Shown here: one piece after another, positions 48,945-60,515 of the stretch
Numbering within the stretch: the first letter of the stretch is position 1
Layout of the letters: every line of letters starts with the position of its first letter
Translations under genes and position numbers: made by a program
NCBI GenBank assembly: GCA_933207985.1
Contig: OW240924.1
Span: 70,550,742-70,614,741, forward strand
Source: Pelobates cultripes
Taxonomy: Eukaryota; Chordata; Amphibia; Anura; Pelobatidae
Direction of reading: 5' to 3'
DNA: 64,000 bases
Notes under the pieces: generated by a model
What the model was told of the DNA's origin: nothing
Database searches by the model: none
The model's input: the letters and a program-made list of their open reading frames with translations, nothing else

Positions 48945-49031
48945 CATGGTTGTAGCTTGCACTCCGAGTAGACGTTTGTAATGGTGCTGGTTGTTGCAAA
49001 AGTAGACCTGGTTGTGGTAAAACCACACACA
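48371..49031. other. Non-coding sequence with a (TA)n tract
   Basis: A (TA)n microsatellite occupies about 48895-48942. No other feature. Confidence 0.5.
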
Positions 49032-49369
49032 TACAGTATCTCACAATATTGAGTACACCTTCACATTTTTATAAATATTTTATTATATCTTTTCATGTGA
49101 CAACACTGAAGAAATGACCCTCTACTACAATGTAAAGTAGTAAGTGTACAGCCTGTATAACAGTGTAAATTTGCTGTCCCCTCAAAATAACTCAACACAC
49201 AGCCATTAATGTCTAAGCTGTTGCCAACAAAAGTGAGTACACCCCTAAGTGGAAATGTACAAATTAGACCCAATTAACCATTTTCCCTCCCCGATGTCAT
49301 GTGACTTGTTAGTGTTACAAAGTCTCAGGTGTGAATGGGGAGCATGTGTGTTACATTTGGTGTTATCGC

Positions 49370-51417
49370 TCTCACACTCTCTCAACATGGCTCTCATGGC
49401 ACAGAACTCTCTGAGGATCTGATATAAAGAATTGTTGCTCTACATAAAGATGGCCTAGGCTATAAGAAGATTGCCAAGACCCTGAAACTGAGCTGCAGCA
49501 CAGTGGGCAACACCATACAGGTGTTTCACAGGACAGGTTCCACTCAGAACAGGCCTCACCATGGTCGACCAAAGAAGTTGAGTGCACGTGCTCAGCGTCA
49601 TATCCAGAGGTTACATAGTTACATAGTTACATAGCTGAAAAGAGACTTGCCTCCATCAAGTTCAGACTTCCTCACATTTGTTTTTTGCTGTTGATTCAAA
49701 AGAAGGTAAAAAAAACTCAGTTTGAAGCACTTCCAATTTTTCAACAAGCTAGGAAAAAAATTCCTTCTTGACCCCAGAATGGCAGTCAGATTTATCCTTG
49801 GATCAAGCAGTTATTACCCTACATTGAAAGATTATATCCTTGAATATTCTGTTTTTGTAAGTATGCATCTACTAGCTGTTTGAACATCTGTATGGACTCT
49901 GATAAAACCACTTCTTCAGGCAGAGAATTCCACATCCTTATTGTTCTTACAGTAAAAAAACCTTTCCTTTGCCTTAGACAAAATCTTCTTTCTTCCAGTC
50001 TAAATGCATGGCCTCGTGTCCTATGTAAAGTCCGGTTTGTGAATAGATTTCCACACAATGGTTTGTATTGGCCCTGAATATATTTGTATAATGTTATCAT
50101 ATACCCTCTCAGGCAATGTTTTTCTAAACTAAATAGGATTACATTTGTTAACCTTTCCTCATAGCTGATATATTCCATTCCTTTTAATAATTTTGAAGCA
50201 AGCCTCTGCACTTTTTCTAGTGCCATAATATCCTTCTTTAGAACAGGTGCCCAAAATTGCACAGCATATTCAATATGTGGTCGTACCATTGATTTATAAA
50301 GACGCAAAATGATATTCTCGTCCCGAGAATGAATGCCCTTTTTCATGCATGACAATACCTTACTGGCCTTAGCCACTGCTGATTGACATTGCACATTGTT
50401 GCATAGTTTGTTGTCTATAACAATTCCCAAGTCCTTTTCGTGTGTTGTTATCCCTAATTCGCTTCCATTAAGGGTATACGTTGCTTGTGTGTTCTTTACA
50501 CGGAAGTGCATAACTTTGCATTTTTCAACATTACATTTCATCTGCCATTTCAGTACCCAGTCCCCCAGTCTATCTAAATCCCTCTGCAGCAAAGTAATAT
50601 CTTGCTCACAATGTATTATTTTACAGAGTTTTGTGTCATCTGCAAACACTGAAACAGGACTGTCTTTGGGAAATAGAGGTATGAGTGCTGCCAGCATTGC
50701 TGCAGAGGTTAAAAGGGTGAGGGGTCAGCCTGTCAGTGCTCAGACCATGCACCGCACACTGCATCAAATTGGTCTGCATGACTGTCGTCCCAGAAGGAAG
50801 CCTCTTCTAAAGATGATGCACAAGAAAGCCCGCAAACAGTTTGCTGAAGACAAGCAGACTAAGGACATGGATTACTGGAACCATGTCCTGTGGTCTGATA
50901 AGGATAAACTTATTTGGTTCAGACGGTCAAGCATTTGTGGCAGTAACCAGGTGAGGAGTTCAAAGACAGGCATGTCTTGCCTACAGTCAAGCATGATGGT
51001 GGGAGTTTCTGGGCCTGCATGAGTGCTGCCGGCACTGGGGAGCTACTGTTCATTGAGGGAACAATGAATGCCAACATGTACTGTGACATACTGAAGCAGA
51101 GCATGATCCCCTCCCTTCAAAGACTGGGCCGCAGGGCAGTATTCCAACATGATAATGACTCCAAACACACCTCCAAGACAACCACTGCCTTGCTAAAGAA
51201 GCTGAAGGTAAAGGTGATGGACTGGCCAAGCATGTCTCCAGACCTAAACCCTATTGAGCATCTGTGGGGCATCCTCAAACAGAAGGTGGGGGAGCGCAAG
51301 GTCTCTAACATCCACCATCTCCGTGGTGTCATCATGGAGGAGTGGAAGAGGACTCCAGTGGCAACCTGTGAATCTCTGGTGAACTCCATGCCTATGAAGG
51401 TTAAGGCAGTGCTGTAA
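49370..51417 (+). pseudogene. Tc1-like transposase pseudogene, interrupted
   Basis: The N-terminal DNA-binding part lies before the LINE (about 49387-49611) and the rest after it. After it, 50680-50970 reads MSAASIAAEVKRVRGQPV... with the first catalytic Asp in WSDKDKL. The frame 50977-51417 carries the second Asp in FQHDNDSKH and Glu in NPIEHLWG, with 34 residues between them (DD34E). A frameshift near 50970 and stops in the first part inactivate it, besides the insertion. Confidence 0.9.
49612..50659 (-). mobile_element. CR1/Rex1-like LINE, 5'-truncated, inserted in Tc1
   Basis: In sense it begins inside the reverse transcriptase just before the catalytic FADD (VSVFADDTKL) and stays open for about 280 codons to 49819. 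It carries the thumb and C-terminal blocks (DWVLKWQMKCNVEKCKVMHF, LGIVIDNKL, WNSLPEEVV). A short 3' UTR ends in an 8-base tandem repeat (CTATGTAA in sense, 49612-49634), the kind of tail found in CR1-clade elements. The uninterrupted frame suggests a fairly young insertion. Exact 5' edge is uncertain by a few bases and no clear target duplication was found. Confidence 0.87.
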
Positions 51418-51670
51418 AATAATGGTGGCCACACAAGATATTGACACTTTGGGCCCAGTTTGAACATAGGGGTTTTTGTTGCCAACAGTTTAGACATTAA
51501 TGGCTGTGTGTTGAGTTATTTTGAGGGCACAGCAAATTTACACTGTTATACAGGCTGTACACTTACTACTTTACATTGTAGCAGAGTGTCATTTCTTCAG
51601 TGTTGTCACATGAAAAGATATAATAAAATATTTACAAAAATATGAGGGGTGACTTACTTTTGTGAGCTAT

Positions 51671-51672
<2 letters not shown>

Positions 51673-51704
<32 letters not shown>

Positions 51705-51712
51705 CATACAAT
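51673..51712. repeat. (TG)n(TA)n microsatellite
   Basis: TG then TA dinucleotides directly after the Tc1 right end. Confidence 0.9.
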
Positions 51713-51830
51713 AATCAAAGGATGTGCACTCCTGGACTTAAAAAATGTGTAACTGGTTTATTGTGCAAAACAAATAAGGATCAACGTTTCGACCTATGCA
51801 GGTCTTTCTCAAGATCAAGATCATATACAT
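51713..51830 (-). other. Hairpin-GAAACG dispersed repeat, inverted
   Basis: In sense (- strand): TTGAGAAA, stem GACCT (51804-51800) paired with AGGTC (51795-51791), then GAAACGTTGA. Same design as 22557 and 46807. Confidence 0.4.
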
Positions 51831-52125
51831 ATATCAATTTCTTGTTCCTATATTTTTATTACACAATACAATCTAAAAAACGTTTAAAATGTTGTTTTCA
51901 TTAAGCCACCAGATGGCAACAAATTCATAGAATGGAAAATGATACTTTGTTTTGCACCTGTTGTGCCATGATTTAAACTTTAAAGATGATAAAATATAAT
52001 CGATATATTGTGCTAGCTAGACAGTGGTATTGTCTACATATTCTGAGAACTCAAGCAGATGCACATGCATTCACACCAATTCACAGAATGGCCTTTCAAA
52101 ACATCTAGCATGCACTTACAGGCCC
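51831..52125. other. Intergenic sequence, nothing recognised
   Basis: No supported feature. Confidence 0.4.
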
Positions 52126-52519
52126 ATAAAGGGACCCTATAGGCACCTAGAGCACTTCAGCTCATTAAAGTGGTCTGGGTACAGTGTCCCAGTTCCCCTT
52201 AGTCCTGCAATGTAAGTAATTGTAGTTTTAGAGGACAGCCACTAGAGGCACTTCCTGCTTGCTAGGTGATTTTGGTTGCCTAATTGATGCTGGACATAAA
52301 TCCCTATAGGAGAGCATTGCTGCAAGCTATGGGGAGGTCCTACAGCACTCGCCGTGCATGTGCATTAGCTTCCCCATTGGGTGATGGAGGAGGAGGTAGA
52401 GCGCCGACCCTGCGCCAAGGGAGATCAGCATTAGAATCAGGTGAGTATAGGGGGGTCCAGAGGGCTCTATAGAGTAAGGAATATAAATCTGTATTCCATA
52501 CACTATAGAATCCCTTTAA
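52126..52519 (+). mobile_element. T2-like MITE
   Basis: Left ATAAAGGGACCCTATAGGCACC, right CACTATAGAATCCCTTTAA with TTAA at 52516-52519. Internal 'aaagtggtctgggt' and 'cactagaggcactt' match the copy at 47449. A donor-like CAGGTGAGTATA lies at 52438-52449. Confidence 0.85.
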
Positions 52520-54287
52520 TGGTGTGATGTCAAGTAGCTCATTTTAACCTGTGGTTTTGGCCATTGACTAATTCATAGCCAAAATATATTCTCAGAGGTC
52601 AGTTTAAACATGTAAAAGCAATCATAATGAAATGTTCTTGAATGTACAAAGCGTTATGTAAATACTAGCGAATGAATACACCTAAGTAGCTATCAGGAAA
52701 CAGAATAATGGGAGGATTAATAAGTGAAGAGAAGGAAGTGGGAGGATTGTTCTGCAATTATTAGCATACCTGATGACTGGCTAGTTTTAGTCTCAGACGA
52801 TCTTAGCTATGGTTTTTTTTGTTTGTTTTTTTGGCAGTTATTTGAGGTGATGTCATTAAATTGGTGACAGGTTCCACTCGAGAATGTAACTCCCACTGAT
52901 CTTGGGCAGACGGGGTGGGCATTTTTTAAATATTGGGAGCTCTATGTTCAGTGTTTAGACTTTAGAGTGTTTTATTAGCTGACATTTTTATGGGGAAGAC
53001 CTTTACTTCCACCTACTTGAGTTGTTTTGACTCTGCAACCCGCCACAATATTTTAAAAATGCAGAATTGTATTTGTTTATTATTGAGCCTTTTTTTTGTA
53101 TTATTATTAATTATTTTTTTATTATTTATTTTTTATTTTATGAGCTTTAACACCGGCTGGGGTGATCAGTATCATAACCCTGACACTTATCTATCTGCTT
53201 TGTTTATAACAATGAAATGTTTTTGTGGAAAAAAAAGTTTGATGGTGTAACTGCAGCTGGTTCACCTATTTACCACTAAAACGTCTTAAAGCACAGAATT
53301 TAGCAGGGCTAACCATACAGATATCTTAGCTATAATATTATATAGTTAGTAAGCATCCCTCTATTTAAAATATACAAATAATTGAGAATACAATAAAAAT
53401 AGGGATTGTCTTGGAAGCATCAAAGCTTCGTCTTTTAAAATATTTTATTAAGTAAAAATATAAATAAAGACATATAATAACTTAATCCATTACAATAATG
53501 TATAGTAGAGTTTATAAGATTAAAGTTTATGCTTGCATTCAGTAAAATAGAATAACATACCCTCTAGAACAAGTCTAGTCAACATCTCAGTCTTGGTAAG
53601 ATGGAGTAGCATCTCTGCATCTAAAATTCTCTCCTCTGTCGTTCAAATATTAAAAAGTACACATATTTATACCTTAGATTTTCAATTAGGTCATGTTAGG
53701 ACCTACCTAACTTGGCAAAGATACAAGACCATGAACATTAAATGACATGCCTTGAATTCATCATTTCACGTGGGAACATCTTAATCAGTCTATTGTCACC
53801 ACCTAGGTTTTCTATCTATGTTTAGACTTAAAACATGACTTAGGCAAGGCCTTGACTTGTTGTTAAATTAACCTAGGACAAAATGGCGTCCTAAAGTCTG
53901 AGCACCATATTCACTGAATATGGGTAGAAGGTCATACATTAAAGAAACATTGTATGAGAATCAATATGTTCCATTTTTAATAATTTGTCAGTTTGTAATC
54001 TCTTAAAGACGAAGTACACAGTTTAAGAAATACAACTTTTCATTCTAAAAACCTGTAATATTTGCATTTGCCCATGACAATGAAGTTTAGAGTTTTTATT
54101 TCCCTTTTGGTTTCCTATTGGTTGGTAGTCAGTCTATTAAAAAAGTCCATTAATTATTAATTCCCTTATTCCATAGCGTAGTTCAAAAGGATAACTATGT
54201 CAAGAATTGCACTGGCATTATTAGTAAAATATAAAGTGAGTGCCGAGTAGGACTCAATATTCTACTTATATGTGTGTTACACCTTGA
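52520..54287. other. Intergenic sequence, nothing recognised
   Basis: AT-rich, with T-runs near 52810 and 53090-53140. No exon or nameable repeat. Confidence 0.4.
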
Positions 54288-54292
54288 CAAAG

Positions 54293-55208
54293 TGTCACAT
54301 CATGCCCTGTTCTGCGGATCAGTCTGGTGATGGCTTCTGGTATCCAGTACTCTCTTTACAATTCTTGTTTAGTTTTTCTTGTTTTTTTGGTTTTCTATTC
54401 TATGTCTGGTTCTCTTAATGCTGGGTTTTTCTGGGTTCATTCCTGTATTCCGTCCCTGGAATTCCCAGTCTCTTGGATTCATTTAAATGTTTGTTTTATG
54501 TTGCCACACCCGTTTGTTTTCCATCATTCCTTTTTGTTTCAGTGTCCTGCAGGCAGCTGCTCAAGGCTTCTGCCCTTTCTTGCAGGTAAGTACTAAGTGT
54601 GTTTTCTTTGGTTGGTTTAGTTTGAATTAGGCAGAGTAGGACCTGCCAGATATGGGGTACATTGACGTTGTTGGCAGGCTTATGTAATGTATGATCATAT
54701 AATGTAACTAAATCCCCATGATTTTTATTTGTAGTACCTAGTTATGTCTCCTCTTGTTTTACCTTGTATCTCGTCTTGTTTTATTTTGTCTTGTAATCCC
54801 TGTTCATGTACAGTCCTGCCCATGTTATGTTCTTGTTTTCCTCATGTCTTGTGTACATGTTCTGGGTTCTGCTTTCTGTCCTGCTCTGGTTCTGGGTTCT
54901 ATTAGTTCTGTCTTGTTTTCATGTTTGGTGACTATCCTAGTCTTGCCTTGTTTCTGTACTGGATACATGTCTGCTGTAGAGCCTCCCTATCCAGTTCCTG
55001 TGACGTCTGCATATCAAGCTCCTAGTTTCTGGGATCCGCATAAGCTGAATCAGGGTTCTGGTATGTGGCCGCACAAACGCTGGTGCTCAACACCAGGGGG
55101 CGTGCGGTTACCCTGCTCCAGGCCCTGATAATCCACTTCCACGCGGAAGACTCCCAACCTTTCATCAGGCACTTAGGGTTCCCGGGTTCCATACCGCCAC
55201 CCATGACA
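54293..55208 (+). repeat. Solo LTR with perfect 5-bp duplications
   Basis: Starts TGTCACATCATG and ends CACCCATGACA, with TGTCAT-type inverted ends. Flanked by CAAAG at 54288-54292 and 55209-55213. The body is strongly T/C-rich, like the 5' LTR at 6636, which suggests + orientation. A solo LTR is what remains after recombination between the two LTRs of an element. It is a different family from 6636-7264. The 5-bp duplication fits Ty3/gypsy. Proteins read from its T-rich strand are artefacts. Confidence 0.8.
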
Positions 55209-55431
55209 CAAAGACATTGAAGGCTGAAACCAGTTGGCTGTGTGTGTACGTATCTTTGGAGGAATTAATGGAGTAACTTTTTCTACAGGAGATTGGAGTT
55301 TGGTGTCTAATTTCGAGCACGTAAAGAGTCTTCCATTACTAATGGGAGAATTCAAAATGAGTTCAAAGTGAATTTTAAATTTAAGGTCAAAATAGCCAAA
55401 ACTGGAAAACAATTATCCAGCTTCTATGGCC

Positions 55432-55873
55432 TTAAACCGGTACTGTCACAGCCTGGGAACTTTGCATAATTTGCAAAGACCCCCGATGGTGATATTACCG
55501 GTAGGGGTCCAGTGGCCAGGGACTGGCAAAGGTGAGTTTAACTTACCGGAAAGGAAAGTTTAACTTACCATAAAGGAAACCTAAAGGGGGGCTCAGTCTG
55601 AACGTAAAGCTGAACATACGCAGCCTGCTTTGGCTCCTCTGCACTTCACATCAAACTGTGTCTAAATCAGTAATTTAAGCCCAGTTCTGACAACAACAGC
55701 AGCTAGCCAACATTGGGAATCTCCAGAGCATCACCCCACCTGAGTACTAATAGTAGTATATCTTTTTACTGGGTTAAATGGAATTCCATTACGATCAATA
55801 TAAGTATTTCCTAAAGCATTTATCTTTATGAAATGCTCATTTGGCAGGGGCAAGGGTGACAGTAACACTTTAA
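55432..55873 (+). mobile_element. TTAA-flanked MITE (GGTACTGTCAC type)
   Basis: TTAA at 55432-55435 and 55870-55873. Left TTAAACCGGTACTGTCAC, right GTGACAGTAACACTTTAA. A donor-like AAAGGTGAGTTTAACTTACC lies near 55530. Non-coding. Confidence 0.75.
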
Positions 55874-57951
55874 ATTTGAAATTCAATTTGAATTCACCCC
55901 CGTTATACTTACTTTCAAAAGGAAGAGTTTCTTACTGTATGGTACAAACAAATGCTTGAAATTTGGAGGTGTGGGGGAGATGGGGTATGCATCTCTAATC
56001 TCATAAAGGCCTTTTAGAAACATTTAAAAATTAGAGAAATGCCACAGTTGTTGCAATGAAAATATGGGAGCTGAAGTACCAGAGATCTTAACTTTTTGAA
56101 GAATCAGAATTCACTGTTCACGCTTGTTAAATATAGATATCAAAAGTTCTGTCTCCTCTTTCTAAAATAAAGGACAAACCCCGCAGCTCATCCTAATACA
56201 CAGATGTTATTTGTGCACTGTACGTCTCAGTTTAGCATACAGCAAACACATCACAAACATGACGTTCACGTATTCACATGTAATATATTTTTCATCACAG
56301 ATGGTTGCAATGGTTTGCAATTGAACATTTATGTTTGTCTTATGATGTGCACACAAATATGTTCCTGTTGTTCCTTCTTTCTGTTCCCTAAATCTGACTA
56401 GTTTGTGACCCAAAATAAAACAAAGTGCAATTCATTATTTAAAGGGAGTTCCACGGTCGTGTTTACTCTGATACTGTTTATTTTGCAGATCATTTTACCA
56501 ATTTTACAGACACATCTCAAACAGAGCTTTCCTTGTAAACATTTCTGTTGATTTTTTTTGTTTGCTTGTTTTTTGTTGTGTAACACCTTCCTGGTTCATT
56601 GATTCTTACTGGGGCCTTGATGTAATAAAGTAGCAAGTAGTTAGCAAGTAACAATGGAATGTATTAAAGGGCAGGATTCTCGTAGAAGGGTTTACTCGGT
56701 CTAAGAGCAATATAGATGTGTGGATCTTTTTGTACAGGTGCATTCCTGCCAACAGGTGGTCCTCTGGAGATCAGGTCAAGGTAGTAGGTGTGCTCAAGTT
56801 TCACCTGTATACAAAATTACTGTTTCAACATATCCCTACCATGTGCTCCAACCAGACATTTAAAACCACAAATCATAAATAACTACGCAGTGGTAACTAC
56901 AAACACACACACACACACATCTCCTCACAGAGTGATCCCACTAAACTGCACAGACACTTTACTCCTTTGTGGAAAATGACAGCGAATAGGTAGAACCCAC
57001 TGAAGCAGATCACCCAAAACGCACTTGCACACAGAACTAGACCTCCTTCTCTTATCAGCAATGAAATGGTTCAAGATCCTATTGATCTTGAATGCACTTT
57101 TGAGCCAGAGTGAATTATGGTTGGTAGCGAACTCTGTATCATAAAAATCAATATAAAACATATTTATAGCTTAAACTAAGGATCTATGCTTTTTTTATAC
57201 AACAATATAACCTTCATCATAGTCCATCTTGTGGCTAAGACAGGCTATTGCAGGGCATGTGATAAACCTTGTTAAGGTCTGTACCTCCCCTTAGTCTGAC
57301 TGTGAATTGCAATATTATGGAGGTAAGCTTTAGCATGAACCTGCAGCCCCTTGAAGACTTGTCCTATCTGCCTTTAGGAGAAAGATGGAGAGTTCTTCAT
57401 TCTTTACCAGGGATTAGTTGAGCTCATATGGAATGTTGAAAATTGCTTCCAATCGGACATTCCTGCCTTAAAGATTCTACGAGTATGCTTGATATACTAA
57501 AATACCTGATGTAGATGTAACAATAGCATAATAACAGGTCTCAGATATCATAATTGGCTCTCTTTTAGTACATGTTGAATTGGGTGGTATTGCCTTTTCC
57601 GACTCCTAATCCATTTATTCCTTCATGCCCAATGGCACAGTCCATAAAGTGTGCTTTGTTTTGTATTTTCCAAATTTCCTAGCAATTTCAAACTCAAAAT
57701 CTCATACCTACTTTCTCTGATAACCAATAGATGGCGGTGAATTATGGGAGTTGTAAATTATCAAGGACTGAAGGCCATTGTTTGACACCCCTGCTCTATG
57801 ACATCTAGATAGCTTTGCATGGAAAAAGAGAGCCTGGAGTAGCTCATTCTTGTAAATGTAGAATGAAGTGCTAACAAATAACTTCACAATAAAAGCATAG
57901 CATTCCTCCAACATATTGTGAGTTTGGTGATCTGCCACCATTATAGCATTG
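55874..57951. other. Intergenic sequence, nothing recognised
   Basis: AT-rich, a short CA run near 56905. No supported feature. Confidence 0.4.
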
Positions 57952-58250
57952 TGTCATGGTTCCCATACTTACCTATCTTCTTCTGTTGTCTTGTAGTCTT
58001 ATAGCATAGTGTCAATGAGCATCAGACAGCATTTAAACTCACACGTTCCACAAGCTCATTGCACGAATGTGTGCTTCTCTGTCTTCTGCACATAATTTCC
58101 TGCCTAACGCTATAAAATGCCAAAGGATTGAGGTTTCATTGCTCAATTGTTACCAAGACTCAGCGTTTCATTCTCCTAGCTAAAGGAAAACCTGATACGT
58201 TGTTCCCACCTGGGATCAAATTCACCCTATGTAAATCAGAGGTAAGGTGG
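57952..58250 (+). repeat. Possible LTR fragment
   Basis: Starts TGTCATGGTTCCCATAC and contains a TATA box CTATAAAATGCC near 58110, with T/C-rich text, like the beginning of an amphibian gypsy LTR. No 3' end or duplication was found. Confidence 0.25.
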
Positions 58251-58364
58251 TATGTATTTGATTAATCTCATTTGTAGACCACTAACTTTTACATTTCTAA
58301 TCTTTGCAAACACATGCAAACTATACCCACTCTGAACTTTAAGCCTTGCAGTGTTGGGTTAAAT

Positions 58365-58368
58365 ACCC

Positions 58369-58399
<31 letters not shown>

Positions 58400-58830
58400 T
58401 TATTATTTATATAGCTCCATCAAATTCCGCAGCGCTTTACAATGGGTGGACGAACAGACATGTAACCAGACAAGTTGGACACACAGGAACAGAGGGGTTG
58501 AGGGCCCTGCTCAATGAGCTTACATGCTAGAGGGAGTGGGGTAAAGTGACACAAAAAGGTAAGGATAGTATTAGACTAGTGACAGTTGCAAGAGAGGAGT
58601 CAGTCGGGCGCTATTAACAGTTTAATTGATACACTTTTATGAAGAAGTGGGTTTTTAATAATTTTTTTGAAGGAGCGGAGACTGGGTGAGCATCTAACGG
58701 AGGAGGGAAGCAAGTTCCACAGGAATGGTGCAGACCTCGAGAAGACTTGAAGGCGAGCATCAGAGGTGGGAGTACGGACAGAAGATAGATGTAAGTCTTC
58801 AGCCAATTTTTTATCCAATTTTTACAACAC
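58365..58830 (-). mobile_element. L2-type LINE 3' fragment
   Basis: In sense: a C-terminal coding remnant (58818-58600) with RSAPFLWNLLPSSVRCSPSLR and a following FKK..KNPL block. This is the L2/CR1 signature ending 'LWNSLP..IR...SL..FK'. Then the 3' UTR with 'ggagctatataaat' and (ATA)n at 58402-58365. It is 5'-truncated. Confidence 0.8.
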
Positions 58831-60189
58831 ATTTGGTCTATCTTCTTTTTATTTTCATCTTTAATTTTGAGTCTTAGCCCTGAAAAAAGGGAATTTTGTC
58901 AAGAAATAGCTGTTTTCTCTTTACATTTTCTGATATTTTTTATTTTATACTGCTTTGACATTTTTAACCCTGGTATCTCATAACCATTAGCGTGTTTGTT
59001 TGTCAATGATGTACGTGTCTTATAGGTATGTACGTCTTTCCTTTCATTGTTTATTCATGCTTATTTTTCTGAAAGCATGCCATAAATACCACTGCTGAAT
59101 TTGCGCTCCAAAGTATAGTTTCATATTTTTATTTCTCAGTTGAAACATCTTTGATAAATCACTTCCTTTTTAAATCCACGTCATGCAGATTCAGCAAATT
59201 CATATGCCACTAACCAGACTGAGAGAACTTGAGTAAAGAAACTTTTTTTGACATATTTTATATTGTTTGGTTTTGAGCTTGTGAGATGCGCTTCACACAA
59301 ACTGTTCTCCTTGGCAGAAAAGCTCTCTGTCTTCTTACAAAATAGGGAAGTTAACTTCCTTAGAATTATTCTTACTTTGCATTGTAACACATATCAATAT
59401 GGTTTCCCAGTCATCGATGATTCCTCTTTTTCCCAGCCGCAGTTAGACTGTCTGCTTCCATGCTCGACAGGCTTCCTTTTTCTAAAATATAGCTGAAGAA
59501 GGTTTAAAATTGCCTTTTTATATGCTTTCTTCTACATAGTAGTTTATTATGACAGTGTTTCTTTACTTTTACACACAGAATGCATTTTATTACAGGCATT
59601 TTACTATCTTTAAAAACTAGCTAAACAACAGAGCAACACAGGTGCACATATGCTGTATTAATAATTCTGTTTACAAGAGAAAATACTAAATTCATAATTT
59701 CAATTTAAAAAATCCAAATTACTTTATTACATAGAATACAGAAAAATATGCACCCTCTTAACCATAACAGACAGTAATTAAAAATACAAAAGGGTACTAG
59801 TTGAATTAGCTTGATCTTAATAATCACTGCTTACTTTCTCTTTTGAGGCATGGTCCTGAGAATTTCTCAAATTTCATACTTTAATTGTTGGGAAGCACCC
59901 AGATTCCTTACTTAAGAACTGGTGTTGTGAATCATTCGAATCACCCAACAATCAACCATGAATCCATATCATAACATTTTAGATTTGATTACCATTTGTT
60001 CCCACACTGAATATCTGTACACGACATTAATTTGATTTACGTTTGTCTCGACGGTATGATGTGATTGTTTATGTTATGTCTTTGATCTGTTAATATTATG
60101 TCTTTGTTTCCTTTTATTTTTCAACATTTTTCTATATTTTTTCATCATTAAGATTGACTATATAGTCCGTGGCTTAACCAATAGCTCTC
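58831..60189. other. Intergenic sequence, nothing recognised
   Basis: No supported feature. Confidence 0.4.
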
Positions 60190-60515
60190 AGTCACCAGCC
60201 TGTAGTCACCGAGACCCCTTCATCTCAATGAAGTGGTCTGGGTCCAGTGGTCCTATCATTGACAACCACTAGAGGTGCTTACTCCTCCAGACTTAGTAGA
60301 ATTCTATCTGAGAATCAAATGCTGCATGGTATGCATTCTATTGGAGCAGCGTTGCATTTGGCTGCACATGCATATCTCCAATCTATTGCTGCTCTATGAG
60401 AAACAATTGATTGAAGGAAATTGGCAAGACATGAACAAGCCTGCTGACATCTTCAAAGGTGGTGCAGGTGGCAACCATGGGGGAGTCCCACAAGGTGAGT
60501 AGTTATAACACTTAA
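60190..60515 (+). mobile_element. Degenerate T2-like MITE
   Basis: 'catctcaatgaagtggtctg' and 'accactagaggtgctt' match the 47449 copy, and CAAGGTGAGTAG lies at 60490-60501. The ends have decayed, so limits are approximate. Confidence 0.65.

Larger units (their letters stand above)
49032..51674 (+). mobile_element. Tc1/mariner transposon (lineage C) split by a LINE
   Basis: Left end TACAGTATCTCACAATATTG at 49032; right end ...TTACTTTTGTGAGCTATTG to about 51672. Inverted repeats of about 200 bases: the text around 'gccattaatgtctaa' at the left recurs inverted near 51495. Transposase on the + strand is broken by a LINE (49612-50659). Without the LINE the element would be about 1.6 kb, normal for Tc1. 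Confidence 0.93.

Noticed and set aside
54327..55128. Hydrophobic frames resembling membrane proteins
   Set aside because: The region is a T/C-rich solo LTR (54293-55208); codons for Phe, Leu, Ser and Val follow from composition.
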